NCBI RefSeq assembly: GCF_037101375.1
Contig: NZ_AP029019.1
Location: 4,641,001 to 4,705,000 of the forward strand
Length of the DNA stretch: 64,000 nt
Origin: Acidovorax sp. DW039
GTDB taxonomy: Bacteria > Pseudomonadota > Gammaproteobacteria > Burkholderiales > Burkholderiaceae_C
Direction of reading: 5' to 3'
Each line of letters starts with the position of its first letter. Position 1 is the first letter of the stretch. The translations under genes and the position numbers were made by a program. Below, piece after piece: positions 41,867 through 50,960 of this stretch. Under the pieces are notes generated by a model that was not told where the DNA came from, did no database searches, and saw only the letters and a program-made list of their open reading frames with translations.

Positions 41867-42583
41867 TCAATCGTCGCTGGTGGCCAGGCTGATCAGGATG
41901 CGCAGCACGTACCAGAGCATCAGCGCGATGGACGCAAACAGGTGCAGGGCAGCACCGGCGGGGCGGTCCACAGGGTAGTCACGGATGATCTTGGAGGTGT
42001 CGTACAGCACGCAGGCACCAGCAAAAGCAACCATCAGGCCCGAGAACCAGATGCCCAGCTTGAAGCCGAAAATGGCACCGGCAATGATGGTGCCCAAAGC
42101 GACCAGACCCACCACCTTGAGCGTGCCGCCCAGAAAGGAGAAATCGGTCTTGGAGGTGAAGGCGGTCCAGGTCAGCGCGCCCACCAGCAGCAGCGTGATG
42201 AAGGCCGCAGCGCCGATGGCGCCAGGGGCCACGATCTGCGCGATGCCGAACATGGGCGCGAAGATCAGGCCTTCGGCCAGCACATACAGGCCCAGGCCCA
42301 TCAGTTGCGTTTGGGGGTTTTCAGAGTTATCGGCCATGTGAGAGGCCAGCCAGCCCACCAGCATGAAGGCGCCCATGACACCCAGCCACAGGAACTTGTT
42401 GCCGCTGGCCAGCAGCATCTTGGCAGCGGTGCCCGAGAAGCCGGTCATCATCAGCACAGCCGACAACACCACGAACGCCAGGATAGCAGCGCCCAGGTGC
42501 TTGTAGGTGGAGATGATGAAGTCGCTCCGCTCAAACGGTGCGCCTTCGGGCGAGTCAGGGGTCAATACGTTGGGATTCGTCAT
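41867..42583 (-). CDS. Bax inhibitor-1 / YccA family membrane protein
   Basis: A 238-residue inner-membrane protein with seven predicted helices, of the Bax inhibitor-1 (TMBIM) family; in E. coli YccA modulates the FtsH protease, other members leak calcium. Typical segments: MGLGLYVLAEGLIFAPMF in the third/fourth helix region, GALTWTAFTSKTDFSFLG, and the C-terminal CVLYDTSKIIRDYP with the conserved Asp followed by ALHLFASIALMLWYVLRIL. A strong GGAGGA lies directly upstream; ATG 42583 or the one two codons before it may be used. Ends in a strong terminator. It lies between the two halves of the Yeh-like system. Confidence 0.92.
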   Translation of the reverse strand: MTNPNVLTPDSPEGAPFERSDFIISTYKHLGAAILAFVVLSAVLMMTGFSGTAAKMLLASGNKFLWLGVMGAFMLVGWLASHMADNSENPQTQLMGLGLYVLAEGLIFAPMFGIAQIVAPGAIGAAAFITLLLVGALTWTAFTSKTDFSFLGGTLKVVGLVALGTIIAGAIFGFKLGIWFSGLMVAFAGACVLYDTSKIIRDYPVDRPAGAALHLFASIALMLWYVLRILISLATSDD

Positions 42584-42659
42584 TCATTCCTCCGTTGGTG
42601 GTTGGTTTGTCGGGAGTGGATGCGCGAGGCTTTCCACTCCCCCTCTCTCTCGCTGAATG

Positions 42660-43232
42660 TCAGGCTGCAGCGGCTTGCGCTTCTTCGTCAGCAGCCCGCA
42701 GTTTGCGATTGGACCACACTCCGCCCGCGCCGATCAGGGTCAGGAAAATCGCAAAAATCCACATGCCCGCGCCGCTCATCGACTTGGCCGAAGACTCTGC
42801 CTCTGCCATCAGGCGCTGCTTGGTGGCTTCGTAGCTGATGAGCGCCTGTCCGTTGACAGTGGCCTCATACACCACGTCGTTGTCGCTCTTGTCGACCAGC
42901 GCTGTCACCTTCTCGTCGATCATGGCACTCACCACGGCCTTGGGGGTGCTCTGGTCAATGCGCAGCTTCTGCACCTCGCCACCTGCATCGGGCTGCACGT
43001 TGATCTGGAAATAGTGCTTGGTGGCACGACGCTTGCGCTTGACGGTGACTTCTGAAGCTTCCACCACCTTGCCGGTCACGGTGGTGAGCTTTTCACGGGC
43101 TGTGTAGGCATGGTCGCCTTCGGCCTTCCAGCCGCTGTAGACGGACATGGCGATCATGCCGGGGCCCAGCAGCAAAAGCAGCCACGCGTAGCCAGTGATG
43201 AAAATCAGAATTTTGCGAATGAATCCGGGCAT
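42660..43232 (-). CDS. hypothetical two-TM protein (DUF3592-like topology)
   Basis: A 190-residue protein, not firmly recognised. One hydrophobic helix at residues 8-30 and one at about 155-175 bracket a soluble beta-rich domain containing TVTGKVVEASEVTVKRKRR and VYYEATV-like strands, an arrangement like DUF3592 proteins. ATG 43232 has GGGAG five bases upstream; the longer frame upstream is non-homologous. 76 bp upstream of the Bax inhibitor-1 gene and probably co-transcribed. Function unknown. Confidence 0.65.
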   Translation of the reverse strand: MPGFIRKILIFITGYAWLLLLLGPGMIAMSVYSGWKAEGDHAYTAREKLTTVTGKVVEASEVTVKRKRRATKHYFQINVQPDAGGEVQKLRIDQSTPKAVVSAMIDEKVTALVDKSDNDVVYEATVNGQALISYEATKQRLMAEAESSAKSMSGAGMWIFAIFLTLIGAGGVWSNRKLRAADEEAQAAAA

Positions 43233-43432
43233 AAGCTCCCTCTCTCTTTCTGTGGTTGTGAAATCAATGTTGGTCCAGCGCCATCGCGCTTGGGCGCCAT
43301 GGCGCGGTAAGGCCGCGATGATCCGCGAAATGGGCTGAGTCAGGGGTAAAAAAATGCGTTTGTGTCGCTGCGCTACCGCACTTGACAAGTTGGCAGGGTG
43401 CGCCCGCTGCAAGGTGGTGTAGAGCCTGCCAA

Positions 43433-43455
43433 AGGGACCTCTGCCAAGGTCCAAA
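43433..43455 (-). terminator. weak hairpin after the DUF4132 gene
   Basis: On the minus strand, GGACCT pairs with AGGTCC around a six-base loop and is followed by CTTT, 34 bp after the stop at 43489. The stem is short and the T run poor, so termination efficiency is doubtful. The rest of the 43233-43488 gap shows nothing else clear. Confidence 0.3.
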
Positions 43456-43488
43456 GCCCCTCCCGCACCTGCCCCGACGGCCCCACCA

Positions 43489-46400
43489 CTACCAAGGCAT
43501 TTTCTTTTCCCAGTCGGCATCGAAGCCTGCGCACACTTTGGCCACAGCCAGGTAGTCGCCATAGGCCTCTGCAAGCAGGACGGGTGGCACATCGGCCAGC
43601 GCCATGCGGTGGTCACCCCAGCCACGCTGCCGCGTGTCTTCAAAGCTCAGGGTCTTCAGCGCTGCGGCCACATTCTCCTCAGGCAGGCAATTGCCCGAGA
43701 ACTCCATCACTACGCGCACGCCAACACTCGAAAACTCTTTGCTGTATTGGTAGAAAAAGCCGCCATCCTCGGCCTGAGCGCGCTGGTAACCCAGCTTGGT
43801 GAAGGTACCCCGCAGGGTAAAGGTATCGCTCACCCAGCCCTGGCGGTCGGCAATTTCGCGCACGGCCGTACCCTGCGCGTCTACCTGTGCCAGATCGGGG
43901 GCCTTGCGCGCCATTTGCGCGAACAGGGGCGCAAGCTTGTAGTCCTTGAAGTGCTTCACCCATGCAGCGCTCTGCGCGTCGGCCAGCAGCGAGGCATGGG
44001 CCAGACGCAGACTGCTGCCATCGCTCAGGCTGACCTCGTCGTCCTCGGTGTTGATGAGGCTGCCGTCTTCGGTGGGGCGGAAGGTTTGCAGCAGCTCGCC
44101 TTGCGCGTCCAGCTCCATCCACACCAGGCGTTGCACCAGCCGCCCGGCTACCGGGTGCTGCTGCAGGTATTCGCGCCACTCCCCCACCGGCCACAGACGG
44201 CCTGTGCACATGGCCTCAAACAGGCGGGCGGTCTGCAAGTCCACCACCTGTTTGAGTTCCTTTTTGCTGCCCGACAGCAGGGCCTTGGTCTCCTTGACCT
44301 GCGCCGGATCGTCGGTCTGCCGCGGCTCAGGCAAGGCCTTGATGACCTTGCCCTCGGGGTTGCGCAGCTCGGGCTTCATGGCGGCATCCAGCACCATGGT
44401 GAAGATGCGGTCGCCGTAAGGCAGCGTCAGCACACCCGTGTCGTCAAGGCCCGCGGTGGGAATGGTGCGGTCTGCCAATTGATCCTGCGTCCAGCCGTTG
44501 CGGTCGGCAATCTCCTGCACCAGGGCGCGGGCCTTGGTCTGGACGGAGGCAGTGCGGTAGCGGCGCGAGAGGCTCAGCATCAACTGGATGACGAGCGGGT
44601 CGTTGCCCGGAGCCACCCCTTCGAGCATGGCTTCAATCTGTGCACGGCGCTGGTAATGGTCACGCATGTACTGCTGCAGCAGGGTCACGATCTCGTGGCC
44701 CGGCGCGTGGGCGGCCAGGGCCAGAATGCCCTTTTCGCCAATGGCGCTGCCCAGGTACTCGCCCATCTTCTCGCGCTTGCATTCCTCAAACACCTGCTCT
44801 GGCGACTTGGCATAGTTGGCCTCGTAGTACTGGCGGTACTCGGGCTTGGCGTTCTGGTAACCGCGCTGGTAGTTCTGGTAGCGCTGCGCAGCGTGCTGAT
44901 TGGCGTAGGCAATGCCTTCTTCCAGCGGGGGGTGGCGCGTGTCTTGCGCAATGAACTGGCGCAGCACCGTGCTGCCCAGTGCCTGGTGGCTGGCGGCATC
45001 CAGCAGCCCCATGTAGCGGGTCAACAAGGCATTGCCTCCGGGCTCTTTGAGCTTGCACGCCAGCACCACCCACCAGCGGATGATCTCGGGCTCCACCGCG
45101 CTGCCATCAGCCCAGCGGGCGGCAGGCAGGCCGTCCATGGCAAACCAGGCCAACCCCGCGGGGGGCTTGGCCTTGAGACCCTTTTTGGCCTCGGCCAGCA
45201 GCAGTGCAGGGGCCAGACGGGGCGCGATGTCTTCACCCAGCGCCTCCAGTGCCGTCAACAAGGCTGCGCGCACGGTTTCGCGGCTTTCCTTGTCCAGGGC
45301 CTGGGTCAGGGAGGGCACTGCGGCGGTGTGCTTGAGGTCGGCAAGCCAGCGGGCGGCTTCGATACGCACTTCGCTCTTGGTGTGAGCCAGTGAGTCGATC
45401 ACGCTGCGGCCAATATCGGGCACGCGGGCCAGGGCCTTTTGGGCCAGCGCGCGGTGGGTTTTGCCCTCGCCCAGCGCCAGTTCCATCAGGCGCGGCATCC
45501 AGCGCGCAGGGATGTACGGGAACACGGCCAGCACACGCATGGTGGCCCCCATGTCCATCGGCCATTGGGTTCGCTCCCGCTTGGGTGGTGCCACCAGGCC
45601 CAGACCTTCGTCGATGAACTCGGGGTGTTCTGCAAAGAAGGGCCAGATCTGCTCGGGCGGCAGCACATCCACAGCGTTGGGGGTGCTCCAGTAATCACAC
45701 AGCGCTGCGCGGGCCACATCTTCCAGCGGCAGGCCTGCACCTTGAAAAACGGCCGCCAGGGCTCGCAGATCCACGCTGCCGGCGGGCTGTTGGCCCAGCC
45801 ATTTCTGAAACCCATCATCGGCCCAGAAGCTGCGCCAGTGGTGCGATGCCGTTAGCCAGCGCACCAGGTGAACCGGGCTAAAACCAGGCAATGTGTACAT
45901 ACGATTGCCTGCGCTCACCACGTTGGCAACTTCGCCATTGCGCACCCGCTGCGCAGTCTTCTTGTCGCCTGCGCCGTTCAGCACATCCAGGGCTGCCTGC
46001 AGATCCTCGGTCGTGACCTTGCCCAATTTGGCGTAATGCTGCTGACTCCAGGTGTAGGTGTGCTTGGCGCTCTTGTTGTCTTCGATTTCGGTTTCCGCAG
46101 CTTTGCGGGCACGCTCCAGCACTTCTTTGCGGTTGGCCTCAAACAGTGCCAGTGCAGCGTCGCCCAAGGGGGCGTCGGCAAAGGGCGTCCACTCGGGCGC
46201 GGGGGGCAGGGTCTGCTCTTGCGCATCACTGGCCGCCCCCAAGCGGTTCAAGGCAGCACGAATGGCCTGCTGCACAGGCTTGCTGCTCTCGCTCTCCAAG
46301 GCTACCTCCAGCAGGGGGGCCGTGTTGTCGACAGGCCAGCGGGCCAGCAGTTCGGCAGCCTGCGTGCGCTGGGCCGTTTCGCCCTCGCGCAGCAGGTTGC

Positions 46401-47301
46401 CCAGCAGGCGCTGGCGGTCTTCGGTAGGAATGCATTCCAGGTGCTTGATAGCCTCGACGCGCGCGGTCTTGGCGCCGTCTACTGCCAAAGCGACCAGTTC
46501 GGCTGCAAATTCTGTGGCCAGGCTTGGGGACTGCCCGATACGCTTTGCCAGCTCTACCTTGCCACTGGCAGACAGCTGCTGCAGCAAGGCTCGCACGGCC
46601 TCAGGGTGGCCTCGCATGTAGTCGGCCACCTCGGTGGGTTCCACCAATCCGCGAAGGTGGTCAGAGTAGAAGCTGTCGAGCCCCTTGCGCTCAAACACCA
46701 GTTGCAGCACCAGGGTTTCGTCCAGCCCCTCATGCGCCAGCAGCTGGGCAAACAGGGGGACTCTCCAGGCGCGGCGCTGGGTCAGGTTGTGCTGACCATG
46801 TCCGCTGAAAGAAGCGTGCAGCGCGTCATTGACGAGGTATTGCAACCAATCGGGGATGGGTGCGCCAGGATGATCCAGCGATTTGCCCTGATCGCCCGCG
46901 GCCAGTACCTTGCCCAGCCGAACGATCACATCCAGCGGCACAGGATGCGTGGCCACACTGTCGTAAAACGCAGCACGGCCCGCCATGCTCTTGGCGCCTT
47001 CACTCTGCCCCTTCGACTGGGCTCCATACCCCAGATGAAAACCCCAGCGCAACCGACCCGGCTGACCCAGCAGGTTGCTGCTCACATCAGCGGGTGTGAC
47101 GGAAGCCAGGTCCTGCAGCACGCCTTCTTCGGTGCCCTCGGTGATGAAAGCCAGCGCTCGCTCGGCCACTCGCGGGGCGGACAAGGTGGCCAATGGCTCG
47201 ACGACCTGGCGCAGCAGATTCACCTGGCCGGACGTCAATGCACCCGCATCGTTGGCGGTCGATCCCAGCACGGCCTTCACCATCTTGTCGAGCAATCCCA
47301 T
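43489..47301 (-). CDS. giant DUF4132 protein, YehI-like
   Basis: A 1270-residue cytoplasmic protein matching the DUF4132 family (E. coli YehI, about 1210 residues); function unknown. The first 500 residues are helical. HEAT-like repeats are suggested around residues 260-350 and 640-700 (RVEAIKHLECIPTEDRQ; VRIEAARWLADLKHTAAVPS). The DUF4132 core is at about residues 990-1170, with KKELKQVVDLQTARLFEAM, the WREYLQQHPVAGRLVQRLVW signature and EDDEVSLSDGSSLRLAH. Start at ATG 47301, preceded by AAGGG at good spacing; ATG 47307 is possible. It follows the VWA and SWIM genes on the same strand after a 204-bp gap. Confidence 0.87.
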   Translation of the reverse strand: MGLLDKMVKAVLGSTANDAGALTSGQVNLLRQVVEPLATLSAPRVAERALAFITEGTEEGVLQDLASVTPADVSSNLLGQPGRLRWGFHLGYGAQSKGQSEGAKSMAGRAAFYDSVATHPVPLDVIVRLGKVLAAGDQGKSLDHPGAPIPDWLQYLVNDALHASFSGHGQHNLTQRRAWRVPLFAQLLAHEGLDETLVLQLVFERKGLDSFYSDHLRGLVEPTEVADYMRGHPEAVRALLQQLSASGKVELAKRIGQSPSLATEFAAELVALAVDGAKTARVEAIKHLECIPTEDRQRLLGNLLREGETAQRTQAAELLARWPVDNTAPLLEVALESESSKPVQQAIRAALNRLGAASDAQEQTLPPAPEWTPFADAPLGDAALALFEANRKEVLERARKAAETEIEDNKSAKHTYTWSQQHYAKLGKVTTEDLQAALDVLNGAGDKKTAQRVRNGEVANVVSAGNRMYTLPGFSPVHLVRWLTASHHWRSFWADDGFQKWLGQQPAGSVDLRALAAVFQGAGLPLEDVARAALCDYWSTPNAVDVLPPEQIWPFFAEHPEFIDEGLGLVAPPKRERTQWPMDMGATMRVLAVFPYIPARWMPRLMELALGEGKTHRALAQKALARVPDIGRSVIDSLAHTKSEVRIEAARWLADLKHTAAVPSLTQALDKESRETVRAALLTALEALGEDIAPRLAPALLLAEAKKGLKAKPPAGLAWFAMDGLPAARWADGSAVEPEIIRWWVVLACKLKEPGGNALLTRYMGLLDAASHQALGSTVLRQFIAQDTRHPPLEEGIAYANQHAAQRYQNYQRGYQNAKPEYRQYYEANYAKSPEQVFEECKREKMGEYLGSAIGEKGILALAAHAPGHEIVTLLQQYMRDHYQRRAQIEAMLEGVAPGNDPLVIQLMLSLSRRYRTASVQTKARALVQEIADRNGWTQDQLADRTIPTAGLDDTGVLTLPYGDRIFTMVLDAAMKPELRNPEGKVIKALPEPRQTDDPAQVKETKALLSGSKKELKQVVDLQTARLFEAMCTGRLWPVGEWREYLQQHPVAGRLVQRLVWMELDAQGELLQTFRPTEDGSLINTEDDEVSLSDGSSLRLAHASLLADAQSAAWVKHFKDYKLAPLFAQMARKAPDLAQVDAQGTAVREIADRQGWVSDTFTLRGTFTKLGYQRAQAEDGGFFYQYSKEFSSVGVRVVMEFSGNCLPEENVAAALKTLSFEDTRQRGWGDHRMALADVPPVLLAEAYGDYLAVAKVCAGFDADWEKKMPW

Positions 47302-47505
47302 GGGCATCCCTTGTAGGTTGTGAGCAGAGGAGCGCCGAGACCCTGGAACCTGTTCAAGATCTCTTTTGAAGAGTCTCGGTGCGAAAACCGAGCATTCTGG
47401 CAGCAGACCGTGGCGATGCAACGGCTTCGGAGCCCTCTCGATACAGTTGCCTGCGACCTGTGTGGCATATGTCGCGCGTTCGCCGCATTTGCGTGCGGAT
47501 GTGTA

Positions 47506-49650
47506 TCAATGCGTATCGGATTCAGCGCACAAAGGCAGACCATCCAGCTCCTGCGCCCATTGCGCCAGACAGGCCAGGGACAGCAGGCTGTCGCTGCTGG
47601 GTGTTTGCAGGTGGGCCCGCAAGGCCGCCTCCAACGCCCGCAGGCCCACCGAGGCCAGGGCGGCGTGCGCCTGGACCAGGGCCGCACGCTGCGCATCCGT
47701 CAGCGCCATGCGGCCCGTGGCGGCCTGGGTCTCCAGCACAGTCATCACCGGCTGCAGCAGGCGCTGGGCCAGCGTAGGCTGCATCAGCACGGGAGCGGCC
47801 TGTTGCTCCTTGCGCCATTGCATCAACCGCAAGATGCGCTGCGCCAAAGGCGTAGGGCGCGCAGGCTCCGTGGCAAAGTCCAGCGATACGGCCTGCACCG
47901 CATCACCGGTAGAACCTGCAGACACGCCGCTGCTGAGCACTGCCACAGGCACCAGCAAGGTCTCTGCGCCAGTGCGCTCCACACGCACCAGCACGGCATG
48001 AATGGGTGCCTGCCGGGCAGTGAGGCGGTCCAGGTTATCGAGACGCAGCGCGGTCTCGTCGCTCACGGGAACCGTAAGACGCAACCACTGGCCAACGTCA
48101 TCCTGTAATGGCCAGTGCAGTTGCTGGCGCGTCTCGTCCAGCACCGGGGGGTAGGTGCGAGAGGGGCGCAGCAGCAGCATGTCTACCGGCTCACCGCCCA
48201 GGCCAGTGGCAGCCTGCAGTGGCTCGCGCAAATCGGCCCAGCGGCCATAGCCCAGCGTGGTCAGACGCGGGTCGTCAGCCCGCCAGACAGGGATTGCACT
48301 GGCGCGGCTGGAGCCACCCACGGCCAGACGACCATCGTCAGCCAGGCGGGGCTGTTCCAATTGCAATGGCGTGTGGCACAGCTTTTGTGCAGAACCGGCT
48401 CCTGGCCACACGGCGAGGGTTGCCCAGGCGGTGTGGCGCGAAAAGCCCAGGTCGCTGCCATCGGGCCGCGCCAGTGTGGCCTGCAGCAGGCGTCGGCCAT
48501 CGATATCCCACAGCCCCAAGGTGAGCCCGCGTGCGCCGCCCAGCGTTTGCCACCAGTAAGCGCCCAAGGGCAAAAGCGCCAAGCTGGCGCTCTCATCAAA
48601 ATCACGCCGTATGCGGCCACGCAGCCGCACCAGCATGTCAGACGTGACGTCATGGACAGGGTCAGGTGCGGTCAGGGCCACACACAGCGCGTGTGTGCGG
48701 GCCATCAGAGCCAGTGCATCGGCTTCCAGCATGCGGTGGTCACGCCGCTCCAGCCCATCGACCATGCCCGCCAGGTTACGCAGCAATGCAGCCAGGCGGG
48801 GCAGACCTTCGCCCCGGGCCGACATATTCAGCGCCAGCAGCTGCGCGCTCGACAGGCGGCTTACATGCGATAGCCCGCCGCGCAATAGCTCTCCCAACAA
48901 CGCCTGCACTTGGCCAACAAACATGCGCTCGCTGGCACCCAAGGGGCGTGGTGCCTCGGTGACGGGCGCTGCCTGGGGCGTTTTTCCATCGGGCCACATC
49001 AGCGGCTGCCCTGCGGCGCTGCGCACAGCGGCCAGGGCCATCAGATGCACCGCTCGCCGCTCACGTGCGGGCACCTCGGACACCATGCCGTCAAACCCTG
49101 CCCCCGCCACCCAGCGGCAGCTCACACCCAGGGCAGGCAAGTCCATCACCAACGCGCTGCCTTGCACGCGCCACTCCACCCCGCAGGGCAGGGCCTGCCA
49201 TGCCCGCCGCTGCGCGGCCACACCTGCGACTTTGAAGAGGGCTGCGGAGTCCAGCGCCAGCACTTCTGCCAGGGGGTCCATCTGCACCAAGGGCGACGGT
49301 GGAGCGGAGGCCTCTGCACTGGTATCCGGCGGTGCCATACCAGCGGGCGCAGCCTCAGGAGCATCGGTGTTCGCGCCTCCCTCCGGCAGTGCGCGCAGCC
49401 ACAGTGCAGCCGCCAGAATGTGTTTGCACAAACCCGGTGCGGGGCAGTCACATTGCGCCTTCTGGGGGCCGCGCGCATCCAACTGCACCTGCTGGCCATC
49501 GGCCAGCAGCACGCCGTCAGCTTCGCCCTGGCGCTGCCACTGCACCTTGCCCGCCTCGACATCTTTGGCTGCGCGGCGCAGCAGGCCCGCATTGGCCAGC
49601 GTAGCCAAGGTGTCGTCGTCGTAGGCGCGGTAGGCGTGGGTCCAGGTCAT
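47506..49650 (-). CDS. SWIM zinc-finger protein, YehQ-like
   Basis: A 714-residue protein with an N-terminal SWIM zinc finger: Cys67, Cys69, Cys75 and His77 in CDCPAPGLCKH (CxC-x5-CxH). This fold is used for DNA or protein binding. After an Ala/Pro-rich linker (about 88-118) comes a long region without recognised domains, mainly alternating helices and strands. Its neighbours (VWA gene 24 bp upstream, DUF4132 gene downstream) reproduce the E. coli yehP-yehQ pairing, although YehQ is somewhat shorter. The 204-bp gap to the DUF4132 gene contains a small hairpin (CTCGGT / ACCGAG) but no clear terminator. Confidence 0.85.
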   Translation of the reverse strand: MTWTHAYRAYDDDTLATLANAGLLRRAAKDVEAGKVQWQRQGEADGVLLADGQQVQLDARGPQKAQCDCPAPGLCKHILAAALWLRALPEGGANTDAPEAAPAGMAPPDTSAEASAPPSPLVQMDPLAEVLALDSAALFKVAGVAAQRRAWQALPCGVEWRVQGSALVMDLPALGVSCRWVAGAGFDGMVSEVPARERRAVHLMALAAVRSAAGQPLMWPDGKTPQAAPVTEAPRPLGASERMFVGQVQALLGELLRGGLSHVSRLSSAQLLALNMSARGEGLPRLAALLRNLAGMVDGLERRDHRMLEADALALMARTHALCVALTAPDPVHDVTSDMLVRLRGRIRRDFDESASLALLPLGAYWWQTLGGARGLTLGLWDIDGRRLLQATLARPDGSDLGFSRHTAWATLAVWPGAGSAQKLCHTPLQLEQPRLADDGRLAVGGSSRASAIPVWRADDPRLTTLGYGRWADLREPLQAATGLGGEPVDMLLLRPSRTYPPVLDETRQQLHWPLQDDVGQWLRLTVPVSDETALRLDNLDRLTARQAPIHAVLVRVERTGAETLLVPVAVLSSGVSAGSTGDAVQAVSLDFATEPARPTPLAQRILRLMQWRKEQQAAPVLMQPTLAQRLLQPVMTVLETQAATGRMALTDAQRAALVQAHAALASVGLRALEAALRAHLQTPSSDSLLSLACLAQWAQELDGLPLCAESDTH

Positions 49651-49674
49651 GGGGTTTCAGTCGACTCAGGCAGC

Positions 49675-50823
49675 TCAGTTCATCACCTCGGCCAGCCACT
49701 GCGCAAAGTGGGTGGGCGTGAGGGCGGCCACATGCATGCCCTGGCTGGCCAGGCGCTGGGCCATTTGCCTGTCGTACACAGGGTTGGCCGATTCATCCAG
49801 CGCCGCCAGCCCCAGCAGTTTGACCCGCGACTGCGCCATGCGCTGCACCGCTGCCAGCAAGGGGCCAGGCGATGCGCCTTCTTCAAAGTCGCTGATCAGC
49901 GTGAACACCGTGCGCTGCGGGTTGCTGATGAGCGATTCGCAGTAGCGCACGGCGCGGCCGATGTCGGTGCCACCACCCAGTTGCACCGTGAGCAGCACCT
50001 CCACCGGGTCATGTGCCAGGTGGGTCAGGTCCACCACGCTGGTGTCAAACACCACCAGCTTCACTCGCACGGCGGGCAGCGAGCTCATGATGCCCGCCAC
50101 CACGGCGCTGTAGATCACCGAGTCCATCATCGAGCCGCTCTGGTCCACGCACAGCACCACATCCCAGGGCAGGTTGCGCTTGATGCGGGCATTGAACAGT
50201 GGGCGCTCAATGACGAGCTGACCGCGCTCGGCGCTGTAATTTTTGAGGTTGGCGGCAATGGTGGCGCGCGCGTCAAAGGTCTGGGCATTGGGCACCAATG
50301 AGCGGCGCTGCCGGTTGCGGCGGCCCACCAGCGCGTTCACAAAGTCGCTTTTGAGGCGGCGGGTGATCTCGTCCACCGTTTTGCGAATCACATCGCGCAC
50401 GGCGTCACGCATCTCCCCGGACAAACGGCCCCGCATGCCCAGCAGGGCCTTGGCCAAGCCGGGGGTGGCGTCCATCGAGCGCAGCACCTCGGGGTCATTG
50501 AGCAGGCTGGTGAGCTGGTAGCGGTCGATCGCCTGCGTCTGCATCCGCTCAAACACCTCTTGCGGAAACAGCTTGCGCGAACGGTTGAGCCAGTCAATGG
50601 CGCGCAGCTGCGTCGGGTCCAACGACCCAGGCCCGCCCGCAGGTTTGGCCAAGCCCCGGCCATCGTATTCGCGCCCATACAGGTACTCCAGCGCCTGGTC
50701 GAGCTTCCAGTCCTCGCCCTGCATACCCACGCCCCCCATGGGCCGCGCGGCATAGCGGCCCAGAATGAGCCGCCAGCGGCGCAGGGCGTCGTCAGATGCA
50801 GGCGAATCGGGTGGAGCGGTCAT
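49675..50823 (-). CDS. von Willebrand factor A domain protein, YehP-like
   Basis: A 382-residue protein with a C-terminal VWA domain carrying a complete metal-ion adhesion site: DQSGSM at residues 227-232, the threonine in GGGTD near 280 and the aspartate in LISDFEEG near 305. The N-terminal half is helical with a basic stretch (RRLKSDFVNALVGRRNRQRR). VWA proteins typically partner MoxR ATPases; length matches E. coli YehP (378). First gene of the VWA-SWIM-DUF4132 locus, starting just past the ssb terminator. ATG 50823 lacks a strong ribosome binding site. Confidence 0.92.
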   Translation of the reverse strand: MTAPPDSPASDDALRRWRLILGRYAARPMGGVGMQGEDWKLDQALEYLYGREYDGRGLAKPAGGPGSLDPTQLRAIDWLNRSRKLFPQEVFERMQTQAIDRYQLTSLLNDPEVLRSMDATPGLAKALLGMRGRLSGEMRDAVRDVIRKTVDEITRRLKSDFVNALVGRRNRQRRSLVPNAQTFDARATIAANLKNYSAERGQLVIERPLFNARIKRNLPWDVVLCVDQSGSMMDSVIYSAVVAGIMSSLPAVRVKLVVFDTSVVDLTHLAHDPVEVLLTVQLGGGTDIGRAVRYCESLISNPQRTVFTLISDFEEGASPGPLLAAVQRMAQSRVKLLGLAALDESANPVYDRQMAQRLASQGMHVAALTPTHFAQWLAEVMN

Positions 50824-50847
50824 GAAGGAAACGCGGTGTCTGGATCA

Positions 50848-50877
50848 ACCATACCAACCACAGGTGCTCACGCACAA
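50848..50877 (-). promoter_or_regulatory. possible promoter of the VWA-SWIM-DUF4132 locus
   Basis: Reading the minus strand, TTGTGC and TATGGT are 18 bp apart, in the 69-bp stretch between the ssb terminator and the VWA start codon. The -10 is preceded by TG in an extended-10-like context (TTGGTATGGT). Weak match, listed because a promoter must lie here if the terminator works. Confidence 0.3.
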
Positions 50878-50892
50878 AGCGCATGCGGTCAC

Positions 50893-50927
50893 AAAAAAGC
50901 CTGCCAGCGCGAACGCGGGCAGGCTTT
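50893..50927 (-). terminator. rho-independent terminator after ssb
   Basis: On the minus strand, AAAGCCTGCC pairs with GGCAGGCTTT and ends in a T run of six; the loop is 12 bases. It lies 34 bp after the ssb stop codon and isolates ssb from the VWA locus. Confidence 0.88.
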
Positions 50928-50960
50928 CTGGGGTGTGCGGGTACGCACGCTGGCCAAGAG

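Noticed and set aside
47375..47395. Hairpin in the 204-bp gap between the SWIM and DUF4132 genes as a terminator
   Set aside because: The stem CTCGGT / ACCGAG is only six base pairs and lacks a T run; it may not interrupt the transcript.
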